DNA from: Sanghuangporus weigelae
Lineage: Eukaryota; Basidiomycota; Agaricomycetes; Hymenochaetales; Hymenochaetaceae
DNA length: 64,000 nucleotides
Assembly: GCA_033182465.1 (NCBI GenBank)
Contig: CP137322.1
Location: 2,666,001 to 2,730,000, forward strand
Direction of reading: 5' to 3'
Within the stretch, counting starts at the first letter, position 1; each line of letters begins with the position of its first letter. The notes under the pieces are model-generated. The model was not told the DNA's origin. It was given only the letters and a program-made list of their open reading frames with translations, and searched no databases. Shown piece after piece: positions 12,590 through 23,769 of the stretch. The position numbers were made by a program, and so were the translations under genes.

Positions 12590-13277
12590 GCAAGCTCCAG
12601 TGTTTTTGCACAGCAACTTATGAAATTGTATAGGGGCATTTTAAACTTAGGACTGTCTGTGTCTAGGTTAGAACCAAGTCTGGTATTCCTTACCACAAGC
12701 AATATAAGTCAGCTTCAGCTCGTATTTCTTCAATTTGCTGAATGCTAACTTTGACTGCTTGATCTTGATGGTTATCACTCATGCATGCTAGTTATCTGAG
12801 ATACCAGCATAGAATATAATGTTGCATTCAGGTAACGTATCCATGCCCTAACTGTACTCTCTCACGTACCTGTATCTCAAGCGAGCTGTCAGACTCTTTT
12901 ATGTTTCTATCCTTTAAAGTTATAATGACAAGGCATTTCAGCTCAGTAGGTGCACTTCATTACCTTTCCTTTAAATTGTTGTTTTGGCTATTAGGAGGTC
13001 TGTAGTTCTTAAATACTCTATCCCTACCACAGCTAGCAGCCCAAATGTGAGGCAGTATATTGAGTACTGCTGAACCTGTGCCACTTAGCTGAGGTGGCGC
13101 TAGTGCACTCTGACCTTGTATTAAACAGTTTAGGCCTTGAAGCTAGTGGAAGTCCTTTTGTCCTGTCAATGATGTCTAGTACTAATGCCTTTGACTATTT
13201 GTTACCTCTGATGAGTAGTACCAGTCTGTATTAGTATAGGTGCATATGAGTATATATCTAGCTCATATAATAGACTG
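12590..13277. other. No gene seen
   Basis: About 0.7 kb between two old LTR-like copies. It is AT-biased and CpG-poor, with nothing recognisable. Confidence 0.5.
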
Positions 13278-13281
13278 GTGG

Positions 13282-15034
13282 TGTAGCGCACTAGCCTCTT
13301 CTATTGCCAGTACACTCATACTATAGTTCCCTCCCACTGCAGATACCATATCCTAGTGTCACCTACACCTCAGAGTGTGAGGGCACACTTCTACTGCACT
13401 CAAGACACCATTTAAGCACATTTTCATCTATTCTAGGACATGTACTATATTGCAGCACCTTCCTAAGGCCTAAATCGATCCACTAATGGCTCTCTAACAC
13501 TCAGACAGGTCTGCCAACGACTCCTACCTAGTATCAGGCACTATAGGACACATTCCTCAGTGACTACAGGCTACTGGTCTTATGATTTACTGTACATACA
13601 GCCTTGCAGTAACTCTAGATGCCTTTAAGTCAGCCTCCCATGATACCAATTGATGCGGTAGACACTCAGACATCCTTAGGTACCCTCACCAATGTCTCCT
13701 ACAGCTTACCAAGCAGTCTCCCATTGTCTAGGGAGCTATATATTATGGCAGTCCTCCACAGCACGGCCACTCTGGCCACTCACATTAGTCACTAAGGATT
13801 GCCCACACTCTGTATTGAGTGCCGCCGATGCATCGGACACCTCAGAGACACTGACTGATGTGCCCCTTGTCTCATATACGCAATATTAGCCTCTGATCAT
13901 CAGCTCCAACATTTTCTGACTTCCCCCCAATGTGGGAGCCCCCATTAGACCATATATGAAAGGTAAGCATGTGGTACATCGGCATGCCAAGCCACCGACT
14001 CATGCTGCCAAGCCCAACTCCACTGATGTCTGTATTATTGCAGATACTTAATATTCCATGCCATTGGATGCCTCCCTTACATTGCTGCTTACAGATTTTA
14101 CCTGGGCACTCCGGCAGCAGCCCTTGGCAACCCAGATAACTCAGAAGATGTTGTCAGACAGTAGGATATGTTGGTGACAGCAGCAGAGTGTATATAGAGC
14201 TTATATTAGCTTGTAGACGACAGATAGCAGAGCATAGACTAGACTGAGCATTAGAGTTCAAGATAGCCCTCACTCTGAGTCTCCCCTCATGTACTGAGCC
14301 TCCCTCTTGACTATATACCATCCTTGACATCTCCTCTTGCTTGACTCACTATTCTACTTACCTTTGCCATTTCTGATACGCCTCTACCACTCTGACGTCC
14401 AGTGAGTGAGCAGGGCTCGGGATTTAACCCTAAGCCTCCTTCTCACACTTTATACCTGTCTGGTGTCCCTCTATTTGATGTCGGTGATACTTCAGTGACC
14501 CAGGCCTCCCATTAGGCTCCCCTGCAGCGTCCTTTCCAGTCTTTCACTCTAGTTTATTTTATATACTGATCTTATACGGTCTTTTCCTTTTGTCTATCAA
14601 GTTTATGCTACTTTAGCAGACTTGTACAGCCTCCCCCTTATTCCTGCTCGCCTTATTTAATATTAGCAATCCTCCGATGACACAGACATCCTACCAAACA
14701 ACCCATTGGCACCTTCTCTACCTACTTGCTCCATTTTAGCCCTTATATTTACTTTATACACTCCTAATAATCCTGTGTCCGAGTTTACACCATGTTAGCA
14801 GCCTCTTGTGACCCCCCCTTCCAAGTGGTGGCCCTATTAGCTTATTCCTTTCATACTTTGGCATCTCTAGACCCTTCCATCATGTCTTAATGGTTCCTGG
14901 CATCTGCTAGGTAGTAGGGGTTTGAGAGTCTGATAGCATTGACATCTCGTTTTTGGAGATTTTCTCATACATTCAGCACCCTTAGTAGGATGGACATCTA
15001 TAGCACCTTCAGAGACCACACACCACCCACTATA
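13282..15034 (+). mobile_element. LTR-like fossil, family B, old uninterrupted copy
   Basis: About 1,753 bp, starting TGTAGCGCACT. The flanks are GTGG (13,278-13,281) and GCGG (15,035-15,038). It is homologous in inverse orientation to 20,567-23,701, but without the family A insertion that copy carries. A TATATAGAG box lies near 14,195. CpG is strongly depleted compared with the younger copy. No coding region. Interpreted as a long solo LTR. Confidence 0.75.
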
Positions 15035-15275
15035 GCGGTGTAGAATTTATATATATTATAGATACTATCTACTCATAAACATGTTACTGATGCTCTACTA
15101 GAGGGCTATATGGTTCTGTAGTAAGCTGTACATGTAATTTGTCATAAGCTTGCATGAGTCTGTAAGTAGTATACTATAGATATATTAAAATTTGCTGTAT
15201 TACATTTAAAATTTAATGTGTTTCTGATATTCTATTGGTCTCTAATAAGTGCTATCTTCTATTTGTGATAATATA

Positions 15276-16793
15276 CAGTGCAACCTGTAGATAAGAATGG
15301 CTCTCGGTGGACATCTCAGAGCATTCTTATCCTTAGGTTATTCCAATGTATGTCATTATATAAGCAAAAACTATTACATCATATCTTACAGCTAGTTGCA
15401 AAATTGTTGGCAATCACGTGATTTCACCACTTTTCTCACCATGAGAGCCTCAAAACACAGATAAAATCATATCTCACCCAAATCTCAACGGTTTCACATC
15501 ATCTAAGTTGCTAAATTCATCTTTTCGAAAGGGCTTTTGCTTAAAAAAACTATAGAGAAAATAGAGCGAAAAATGACCCTAAAATGGCAAAAATATCGGT
15601 TTTTGCCTCTTCCTTGCATGTGCATTTTTTTCTGTGATCTCTGCTGGTCCAGCACCTCCCCAAAGCTATCCAGAATGATAATATGATTATAAAATGAATT
15701 TACAGACTGAGTTTGAGTTGAATTGTGTACCAGAATGTGCTGCTTTGAGGCATGCCTGAATCACTCAAAACTCATCATTTCCCCCCAGCCTCCCAGGCTC
15801 CAGGAAAAATTCTTACAGGCCAGATTCATGCATGTAAATTCATTTTAGGTGTAATAGACTAGGCTTGTGCACTAGCTAGGGCCTCAGCATCTACTGGTGA
15901 GCTGGGAAGATGCTGTCTAAAATGATGCATACAGCCAGAACCTCATGTTCAGCCCAGCTCACTAATGGATGCTGAGGCCCTAACTAGTGCACAAACCTAG
16001 TCTATTACACCTAAAATGAATTTACATGTATGAATCTAGCCTGTAAGAATTTTTCCTGGAGCCTGGGAGGCTAGAGGGAAATGATGAGTTTTGAGTGATT
16101 CAGGCATGTCTCAAAGCAGCACATTCTGGTACACAATTCAACTCAAACTCAGTCTGTAAATTCATTTTATAATCATATTATCATTCTGGATAGCTTTGGG
16201 GAGGTGCTGGACCAGCAGAGATCACAGAAAAAAATGCACATGCAAAGAAGAGGCAAAAACCGATATTTTTGCCATTTTAGGGTCATTTTTCGCTCTATTT
16301 TCTCTATAGTTTTTTTAAGCGAAAGCCCTTTCGAAAAGATGAATTTAGCAACTTAGATGATGTGAAACCATTGAGATTTGGGTGAGATATGATTTTATCT
16401 GTGTTTTGATGCTCTCATGGCGAGAAAAGTGGTGAAATCACGTGATTGCCAACAATTTTGCAACTAGCTGTAATAAAATTTATCAAAATTATCTTATTTT
16501 GGACATCCATATGCTTGATCTTTGCTTCTTTAGTTGGGTGAAGAGTTAAAAGTTGCTGCTACCACCTGTCGGAGAAGTAATCAACTCTCTGTTCTTTCTA
16601 AATAAGGCATAAATGCATCACCTGATTACCTCTTATTTGGAATATTTGAGGAAAAAAATGTATTCTGTATGCCGACTCAAAAATATTCTTTTAGACCCTG
16701 AATTTCCTGCCTACTGACCTGGTGGGCTCAGAAGTGCATTCTTATTCTCAGGATATTCTTATTCACTAGTATTCTTATCTACAGTTTCCACTG
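15276..16793. mobile_element. pogo-type (Tc1/mariner superfamily) MITE, split by a foldback element
   Basis: Terminal inverted repeats of about 24 bp (left CAGTGCAACCTGTAGATAAG, right partner CAGTGGAAACTGTAGATAAG) are flanked by TA at 15,274-15,275 and 16,794-16,795. The CAGT(G/N)NAACCT start is typical of pogo/Tigger elements. Without the 1,082-bp foldback at 15,389-16,470 and its TA copy, the MITE is about 434 bp. It has no coding capacity. Confidence 0.75.
15389..16470. mobile_element. Foldback (palindromic) DNA transposon, copy 1
   Basis: Two near-perfect inverted arms of 518 bp (15,389-15,906 and 15,953-16,470) are separated by a 46-bp spacer. The unit is flanked by TA (15,387-15,388 and 16,471-16,472). 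The tip reads CAGCTAGTTGCAAAATTG, which suggests a non-autonomous Tc1/mariner-type element. As single strand it would form a 518-bp hairpin. The second copy is at 31,770-32,853. Confidence 0.9.
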
Positions 16794-16914
16794 TACAGTT
16801 ATCTGTATATTTACTATAAGCACCTGCTGAGTGGGACATTGTCCCTCAGCAAAATTATTTTGTACCTTTAATTGAAAACTATACTCTTTGATTGAAAGTC
16901 TCTGCTCAAGCTTA

Positions 16915-18335
16915 CAGCTGTTTGCAAAAGTAACGAGAAAAGCCTAAATTACGTGATTTTTTGACACATGTCGTGCCCTTGAACAACAAAAATGAATTGA
17001 GTGCTCTATTTCTCGGTCAATACTGCATGTAAAAATATGATATGGCTATGTAAAAAAAGTGCTCGAAAATACACTTCCAACGGTGTAAGAATGTATGAGA
17101 AATATAGTGTATACATGACAGAACAAAACAGACAACCTTGTCAACCCATCCCTCACAACCATCCCTCAGGCCATTGAAAAATCACCACTCATGAAATACT
17201 CTATGTAAAAATATAATTCAGGTGGCATAATTCATGCAAGTGCAGAAGGTATCTGTGTACAAGTTCTTGTGGCATATTGATAGGCCCTTCAATGGTAGAG
17301 TAAGGCAACAGCCATTCATGCCCACTTGCAGAACCCCTCTCCTCAGCCTCCTCGCAGGGCACTAGCACTCATCGTTTCAATTACCAACAGGTCAGTACTT
17401 GCCCTTCACTGCCTATCCCATCCAGTCGAAGCTCTGAAGAGAAAATGCAGCAGTCTTTGAAGCCAGGTCCGTCAACATCTTCATATTCTTCTTTGCATCT
17501 CAAGCCAAAAAGGTCAAAGCAGGCTAAGGAGCCTCAACGACAGATCAGTTAGCTACAATTTGTTGTTATCGCTCAGTACACAGCTCGCACGTACAGATCA
17601 TATCAAGTACAAGAAGCAACTCACAACTGAAGGCAAACTCTCGATCAAACGAGAGCAGGTGGAACTCGAATCATTGCTACTAAAAGAATATGGTCTGAAA
17701 CTGCATATGACGGCCAAAATACACGGGAATACAGAGGTAGAATGACATATAGAAGAACAGAATACTTATTCAGATAAGGAGGGAACAAGAAGAGCATGAC
17801 ACAGCAATTCCTGCTGTACACGCATTACAAGGCAAGGCAAATGGAGCCACTGTGTGGTGACCTACCACAGCGTGCTCTTGGTATACTCAAACAGCCGCAA
17901 AAGGGATCAATGTGCCCACGTAAGAAGTAAGAAGACCAAGTTGAAATAAATAAACACGAAATGAGATACTTTCAAGTAACGACCGCCAAACTAGACAAAG
18001 GAGAGGTGAAGAGGGCATAATTCCGTCTGTAGAGGGCAAGCGATTGTCCGGTCCGTAGTACTTTTGGCCTCCTACAGTGGGAGTGAGGCAAGGCTGGATG
18101 GTCTCTTGCCCAGCTCACGTTGCCTGCCCCTTCCCCTTTCCCTTCCCCTTCGAGTCCATCGCCTTCCCCTTCGAGTCTGTCGCCATCGCCTTCGAGTCCG
18201 TTGTCTTCGGCTCCTGATCCATCTGAGCAGAATTAGCTGACTCCATCCATTGTAACAGAATAAGGTAGTCTGGATTTGTCGCATCTATTCCGGAACGTAG
18301 CTGCGCTTCGATGAAAATATCAATTTCCTTCTCCG
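16915..18335 (+). repeat. Left terminal inverted repeat of the giant element
   Basis: About 1.42 kb, highly similar to the reverse complement of 30,436-33,388 minus its two insertions. The inner edge falls in the last 70 or so codons of coiled-coil gene 1. It contains a 61-codon open frame (17,560-17,745) that is repeated unchanged in the other arm but lacks an ATG start. Confidence 0.85.
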
Positions 18336-20473
18336 TCGACATGTCGTCCTTGGCAAAGTAATCACTCTCCATAAGAATACAATGTGCCTCTTCAAGTTCC
18401 TTGCCATGTGCAATCTCTTTTTCATCTTGCCACGTCTCGTCAAATGCAGCCACCAGATCCATATTACCTTTATCGACAATATCTTTTTGAACCCTCTCAA
18501 GCAACTATTCGACATATCGTATGGACTCCTCGTAATCTTTGTCGTATGTGTGCCTAGAGTGTGCTAGATAGTTCAGCGCGTTTCTCAATACCGATAGGCC
18601 AGTTACTGCAAGATGGAGTATATTATTGTCGGAAAGGAGGATATGAAGACACTTTCGGAGCATGTCAAATTGTCTCTTGGCTCTGGCGAGTTGACTTTCA
18701 GCCCCTCGCATGTGCGAAATGTTCTCCCTCTGCTGTTGGGCAGTCCCTTCTTTGGTATGCTGCCAGGCAGTCGTCACCAAGGTACTTTGAAGTGCCTAGG
18801 GATGTGAGGTCCTCTCAGGAGGGTCCTGAGCAATTTGGGCAAGTTAGCCCTTGTCCGGATAGGTCGAGTGGACCTTCTCGAGCCCTTCAGTGGCATAACT
18901 ACGGATTGAGGTTGACACGTCGACTTCGAAACGGGGTCGCGAGCCTCTGTATGGATTACCATTGCTGGTTGGCTTTCGCTTTAGTTGTGCCTTCTTTCCC
19001 AATCCCAGTGGGGAAAAATGGGACAAAGCCCCCAGTATTGCACCCTACTCAGGTTTCCATTGTAACTCTTGCGCTGTTCCAAAAGCAAGTTCGTCCCCAG
19101 TGCCATCATTATTGGAAACTTCATTGCCAGGCCCCTTGGGTTGGGATTGTTCACCGATAAACTTTAACGCTCCCACAATGTTTCCTGCTTCCATGAGTTC
19201 GAGTGCCCTTCGGAGCGAACTGTCTCAATCCTTAAAGTATTGCACCTGCTGGCTCCACATCAATATGTCACGCTTCGTCTCCGTGAATTTCTATATAAAG
19301 ATTGGTGCGAAGAACCTTAGCTGTCTTGCCAGAGTTGCACTCCCTTCTTCAATCTGCTCGTAATCCAGCACAGCACGATTTTTACCGTCGCAAGTGAATA
19401 TATAATGACTGGCATCGAAGAGAGCTTTGTAAGGTAGATCCTTCATTAAAAACAAGAAAATGCTCTTGTCCTGGATTGCTCAAAATCTCTGGTCACGACA
19501 CTCTTTGTCAACGAACTCGTTGCCACAATCGTCAACGTGCTCATTGCCATGATCGCCAATGTGCTCATTGCCACCACCCTCAGCGTACTCATTGCCACGA
19601 TCACCAACGTACCCACTGCCACCATCCTCAGTGTACTCATTGCCACCATCCTCAACGTACTCAATGCCACCATCCTTATTGCTGTCGAAGAGCCATTGGA
19701 ACTGGTAACAGGACTCCCACGCCTGGACAACCTGATCGGTAAACTTCCACCATATCACCGAACACTTTTGTGGGTCGTAACAGTTGACAAGATCATCACT
19801 GATGAAATAATCACTCATAGCAAGGATGAATCCTTGTGCGACAGCAGCATGAATATCATCAAGGTGCCGACAGACAACGATAGCCTTGTGGCTTCCCTTG
19901 TACTAGAAACAAGACAACATTAGACAAAATGCACTTGAATGCTATGTAGCATGCTCACCTCAAGTGTCTTAGATTCCAACAGTCTCGTTACTTGTATGAG
20001 TTGCTCCAGCACCTCAGCTTGTTCCCCGATATCGCTCTTAACCATTGTGAGAACATCCTTGAGTTCGTCCTCATGTTCTTTAATCTTCTTCTCTTCCGTT
20101 CCAAGTTTGCTGGACAACAATCGGACATGATCACAGATTTTGACGATCACATCCACTGCCTTGTCAATAACAGCAGCAGAACCATCTTCAACTTTCCCTT
20201 TCGACGAGGACAAGTGTGATACCAGGTCATCTCTCTTCTTCAAGATGTCCTTGAGCGCCACTATAACTCTGATTAGTAATGCCAAACAGGTAGCATGCAG
20301 CATCCCAAAGGTCACGTACGATCCAAAGCTTTATCCTGTTGTCCTGTAGTGTCTGTAGTGTCTGTGTCCATGGGTGGAGAGGTTGAGAGAGATCGTAGGA
20401 GATCAATGGACCAGGTTAGGTCAGGATGGTGGTAAGATAAAAAGTAACGGCTGACTCAAACCTCGTCTGACAT
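18115..20473 (-). pseudogene. Coiled-coil cargo gene 1, decayed
   Basis: A multi-exon gene of unknown function on the minus strand. A short first exon (ATG at about 20,473, or the ATG of MDTDTTDTTGQQ nearby) precedes a coiled-coil exon at about 19,970-20,268 with heptad-like patterns. The next exon carries seven copies of an 8-residue repeat (type DGGNEYVE) at about 19,508-19,681. The C-terminus (18,115-18,504) is Glu-rich, then NPDYLILLQWMES, then a Lys/Gly-rich tail. It is paralogous to the gene at 28,688-30,599. Several in-frame stops, including an amber after RYVE near 18,508, show it is broken. Codons of the last part lie in the terminal repeat. No known domain was recognised. Confidence 0.6.
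19508..19681 (-). repeat. 24-bp coding minisatellite, about 7 copies
   Basis: A tandem 24-bp unit (8 codons) inside coiled-coil gene 1. It encodes variants of DGGNEYVE with drift from copy to copy. The period is a multiple of three, so copy changes would not shift the frame. Confidence 0.85.
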
Positions 20474-20566
20474 GGTAATAAAAGTGATGGGGTTCTCATC
20501 CCAGTGATGCGGAGGGTTCGTAAGTATGTAAGAGAAGAAGAGAAGAGACGAACGGAAAGGACACGT

Positions 20567-23500
20567 TGTCGGTCGGCGGTGTCGTATCTGAAGGTGCTAC
20601 AGATGTCCGTCCTACTAAGGGTGCTGAATGTATGAAGGGACCTCCAAAAATGGGATGCCGACGCTATCAGACTCTCAAAGACCTACTACCCGGCAGGTGC
20701 CAGGAACCGTCGGAGACGTAATGGATGGGTCTAGGGATGCCGCTGGATAAAGGGAATAGGATAACAGGACCGCCGCTTGAGAGGGGGGGATCACAGGGGG
20801 CTGCCGACGTAGCATAAACACAATAGATGGAGAGAAAGGACCGTATAAGATGAATATATGGACTAAGCTGGAGTGAAAGGCTGGAAAGGGCGCTGCAGGG
20901 GTGTATGATAGGAAGGCTGTGTCGCCAGGTGGCCGCCGACGTCGAATAGAGGGGTGCCGGATTGAGGGGGAGGCTGCACAAATCTGCCGAAGTAGCGTAA
21001 ACGCGATAGATGAAAGGAAAAGACCGTATAAGATCAATAGATAGGATAAACTGGAGTGAAAGGCTGGAAAGGACGCCGAAGGGGAGTCTGATAAGAAGCC
21101 TGGGTCGCCGAAGGGTCGCCGATGTCAAATAGAGGGGCGCTGTAGTGCGCCGCACTTGCCTGTACCGGTACGTCGGTACAGGCCCCTCAGTACTCCGTAC
21201 AGTATACCATCGTGCGCCGACCGCTACACCTCCGCCGCTCCTTAAGACCCTCCAAACCGCCGCTCTTTGATCCGCGGCTCAACCAATACGTCCGCCGCCT
21301 CCCGTCCTTCGAAGACTTCCCAAACCGAGTACGCTTGGCCAGCCGCACTTTCTGATACGCGGGCGCCTGGAACGTTGCAGCGGATGTATCGGCTACTGCG
21401 GCGGAAGGATATCGAACCGTATAGTCGATGGAATATTCGTCGGCTCCTGTTGATTGGCTTATCCGACGTCGGGTAGTGGTTTTACAAGGTCCCAGGTACC
21501 ACGTTTCATGTTCATACTATGCTGCTTCGTGCGCCGAGTCCGATTGTCGGACGCGGCGGCCACTCGCGTATTCCCCTTTTAGTATTATTGCCTCCCCTGA
21601 CGTTTCATATTCGTGTGGTGCGACCACTTAGCGATCCGAGCGCGCCCGATGATGATGCGCCGCGCCAATCACCGCCAGCCCGATCAGCGCGCGCCCGTGT
21701 CTTGGCAGCTTCGCGGCGCGCCCCGATCTTCGGGTCCGCACCGATTGCGCGCCTGTGATGCGCCGTCACTGTCGCCGCCTCTGTGACGCTCTTCCCCAGC
21801 ATTCCCCAGTATATATAGACCTCATGTATGTAGTGTTCAGCAGCAGTAGTTCAGAATAGATCTCAGTGCGCTCCTCTCGTCTCTATTAGCCCTTTTGCTC
21901 TCTATCGCCTCCGCCGAAGATCGTGTGCCGACACAAGATGCCGCCCCCTTTTAAGGGAATAACAGGGGCACGTGCTCACTCGCCACTGCGCAAGTGATCG
22001 GCAGAGCTATCCCTCGTCCTGGGAAACGGCAGCGCCATCGCCCTCTTGACAATCGGCGACACCGTCGCTCTCCTGGTAATCGGCGATACCGTCGCTCTAC
22101 CAGTAATCGCCGCCGCTCGCAGGACTCGACAGCGCCGTCGCTCTACTGCTTATTCGCGACGCCGACATCTTGACTCATCGGCGGCTCTGTCCCGTACATT
22201 ATCGGCGGCGTCCCCTTTTTACGCGGATCATACCATAGCCCTTACGATTGAGCTCTCCCCACGACTGAGCGTGCATCCCGATCGGCAGCAGTGCTTCCGG
22301 GTCAAATTGTCCGCCACGGCACCAAGCTGTCCAGGAGGTCTAGCCACGAGTTGGATCCCTTCTTACCTCTCCGATCTTTGACACCGCCGACGCCTCTCTG
22401 TGGTCGAACGCCGTCGCCTTCGCCGCTGCTTAAGAGGGTCTGATAGTCTACAGCGCCGGACAGGTATAAAGTGTGGGGAGGAGGCTCAGGGTTAAATCCC
22501 AAGCCCTACTCACTCACTGAACGTCAGAGCGGCAGAGGCGTACCGGAGGCGGCGAAGGCAAGTAGAATGTGGAGTCAAACAAGAGGAGATGTCAAGGATA
22601 GTATATAGTCAAGGGGGAGGCTCAGTACATGAGGGGAGACTCAGAGTGAGGGATATCTCGAACTCTGGCGCTCGGTCTGGTACATGCTCTTGGAATCCTT
22701 GCTAGGCTTGGAATCCTGTTGTCTACAAGCTAGTATAAGCTCTATATATACTCTACTGCTGTCGCCGACACATCCTACTGTCTGACAACATCTCCTGAGT
22801 CATCTGGGTTGCCAAGGGCCACTGCCGGAGTGCCCAGGTGAAATCTGAGAGCGGCAACGTGAGGGGGGCATCCAATCACATGAAATATTGAGTATCTGCA
22901 ATAACACGGGCGCCGGCGGAGTTGGGCTTGGCGGCGCGAGTCGGTGGCTTGGCACGCCGATGTACCACATGCCTACCTTCCATACATGGTCTAATGGGGG
23001 CCGCCGCGTCGGGGGGAAGTCGGGAAACATCGGAACCGATGATTGGAGGCTGATATCGCGTATATGAGACAAAGGGCGCATCAGCCGATGTCCCTGAGGT
23101 GTCCGATGCATCGGCGGCACTCAATACAGAGTGTGGGCGATCCCTAGTGACTAATATGAGTGGCCGGAGCGGCAGTGCTGTGGGGGACTGCTGGACTGGT
23201 GGCAGATACATCGTAATGAGGCATGTAAGCACATATGACAATATATAGCTCCCTAGACAATGGGGGACTGCTTGGTAAGCTGTAGGAGGCGTCGGCGAGG
23301 GTACCTGAGGATGTCTGAGTGTCCGCCGCATTGATCGGCGCCAAGGGGGGCCGACTCGGAGGCATCCAGAGTCGCCGCACGGCTGTACGTATGGTAAATC
23401 ATAAGATCGGCGGCACGTAGTCACTGAGGGATGTGTCCTATAGTGCCTGGTGCTGGGTAGGAGCTGTCGGCGGACCTGTCTGAGTGTCGGGGAGCCATCG

Positions 23501-23701
23501 GCGGATCAATTTGGGTCATAGGAGGGCGCCGCAGTACAGTACGTGTGCTGGAATCAATGGATACGTGCTCAAATGATGTCCCGAGTGCAATAGGAGTGTG
23601 CCCTCACACTCTCAGGTGTCGGCAGTGCTGGGATATGGTATCTGCAGTAAGAGGGAGCCATAGTATGAGTGTACTGGCACAGGAGGAGCCAGTGCGCTAC
23701 A
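20567..23701 (-). mobile_element. LTR-like fossil, family B, younger copy split by family A
   Basis: On the minus strand it starts TGTAGCGCACT at 23,701 and ends CCGACCGACA at 20,567. Flanks are ACGT (20,563-20,566) and ACAT (23,702-23,705). Net length without the inner insertion is about 1.8 kb. A TATATAGAG box lies near 22,745 on the minus strand. It is CpG-rich compared with the 13,282-15,034 copy. It sits in the promoter gap between coiled-coil gene 1 and the AT-hook gene. No coding region; read as a long solo LTR. Confidence 0.75.
21141..22452 (+). mobile_element. LTR-like fossil, family A, younger copy
   Basis: 1,312 bp, TGTAG at the left and CTACA at the right, with exact 4-bp duplications GCGC (21,137-21,140 and 22,453-22,456). 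The family B copy at 13,282-15,034 shows the unoccupied site near 14,460. A TATATATAG box lies at about 21,810-21,818 on the plus strand, as expected of an LTR promoter. CpG-rich; no coding region. Confidence 0.8.
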
Positions 23702-23769
23702 ACATGTCAGACAGTAACATCACGGTTTCTCTTAGTTTCTCTTTTCCTTTGCCCTTGCCCTCACCCACC

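Noticed and set aside
19508-19681. CRISPR-like repeat array
   Set aside because: Units are contiguous 24-bp tandem repeats without spacers and lie in a eukaryotic coding frame.
20567-23701. Non-autonomous Ginger DNA transposons instead of solo LTRs
   Set aside because: TGTNR ends and 4-bp duplications would fit, but inverted ends are only about 5 bp and each family has an LTR-like TATA box; kept as an alternative, not the call.
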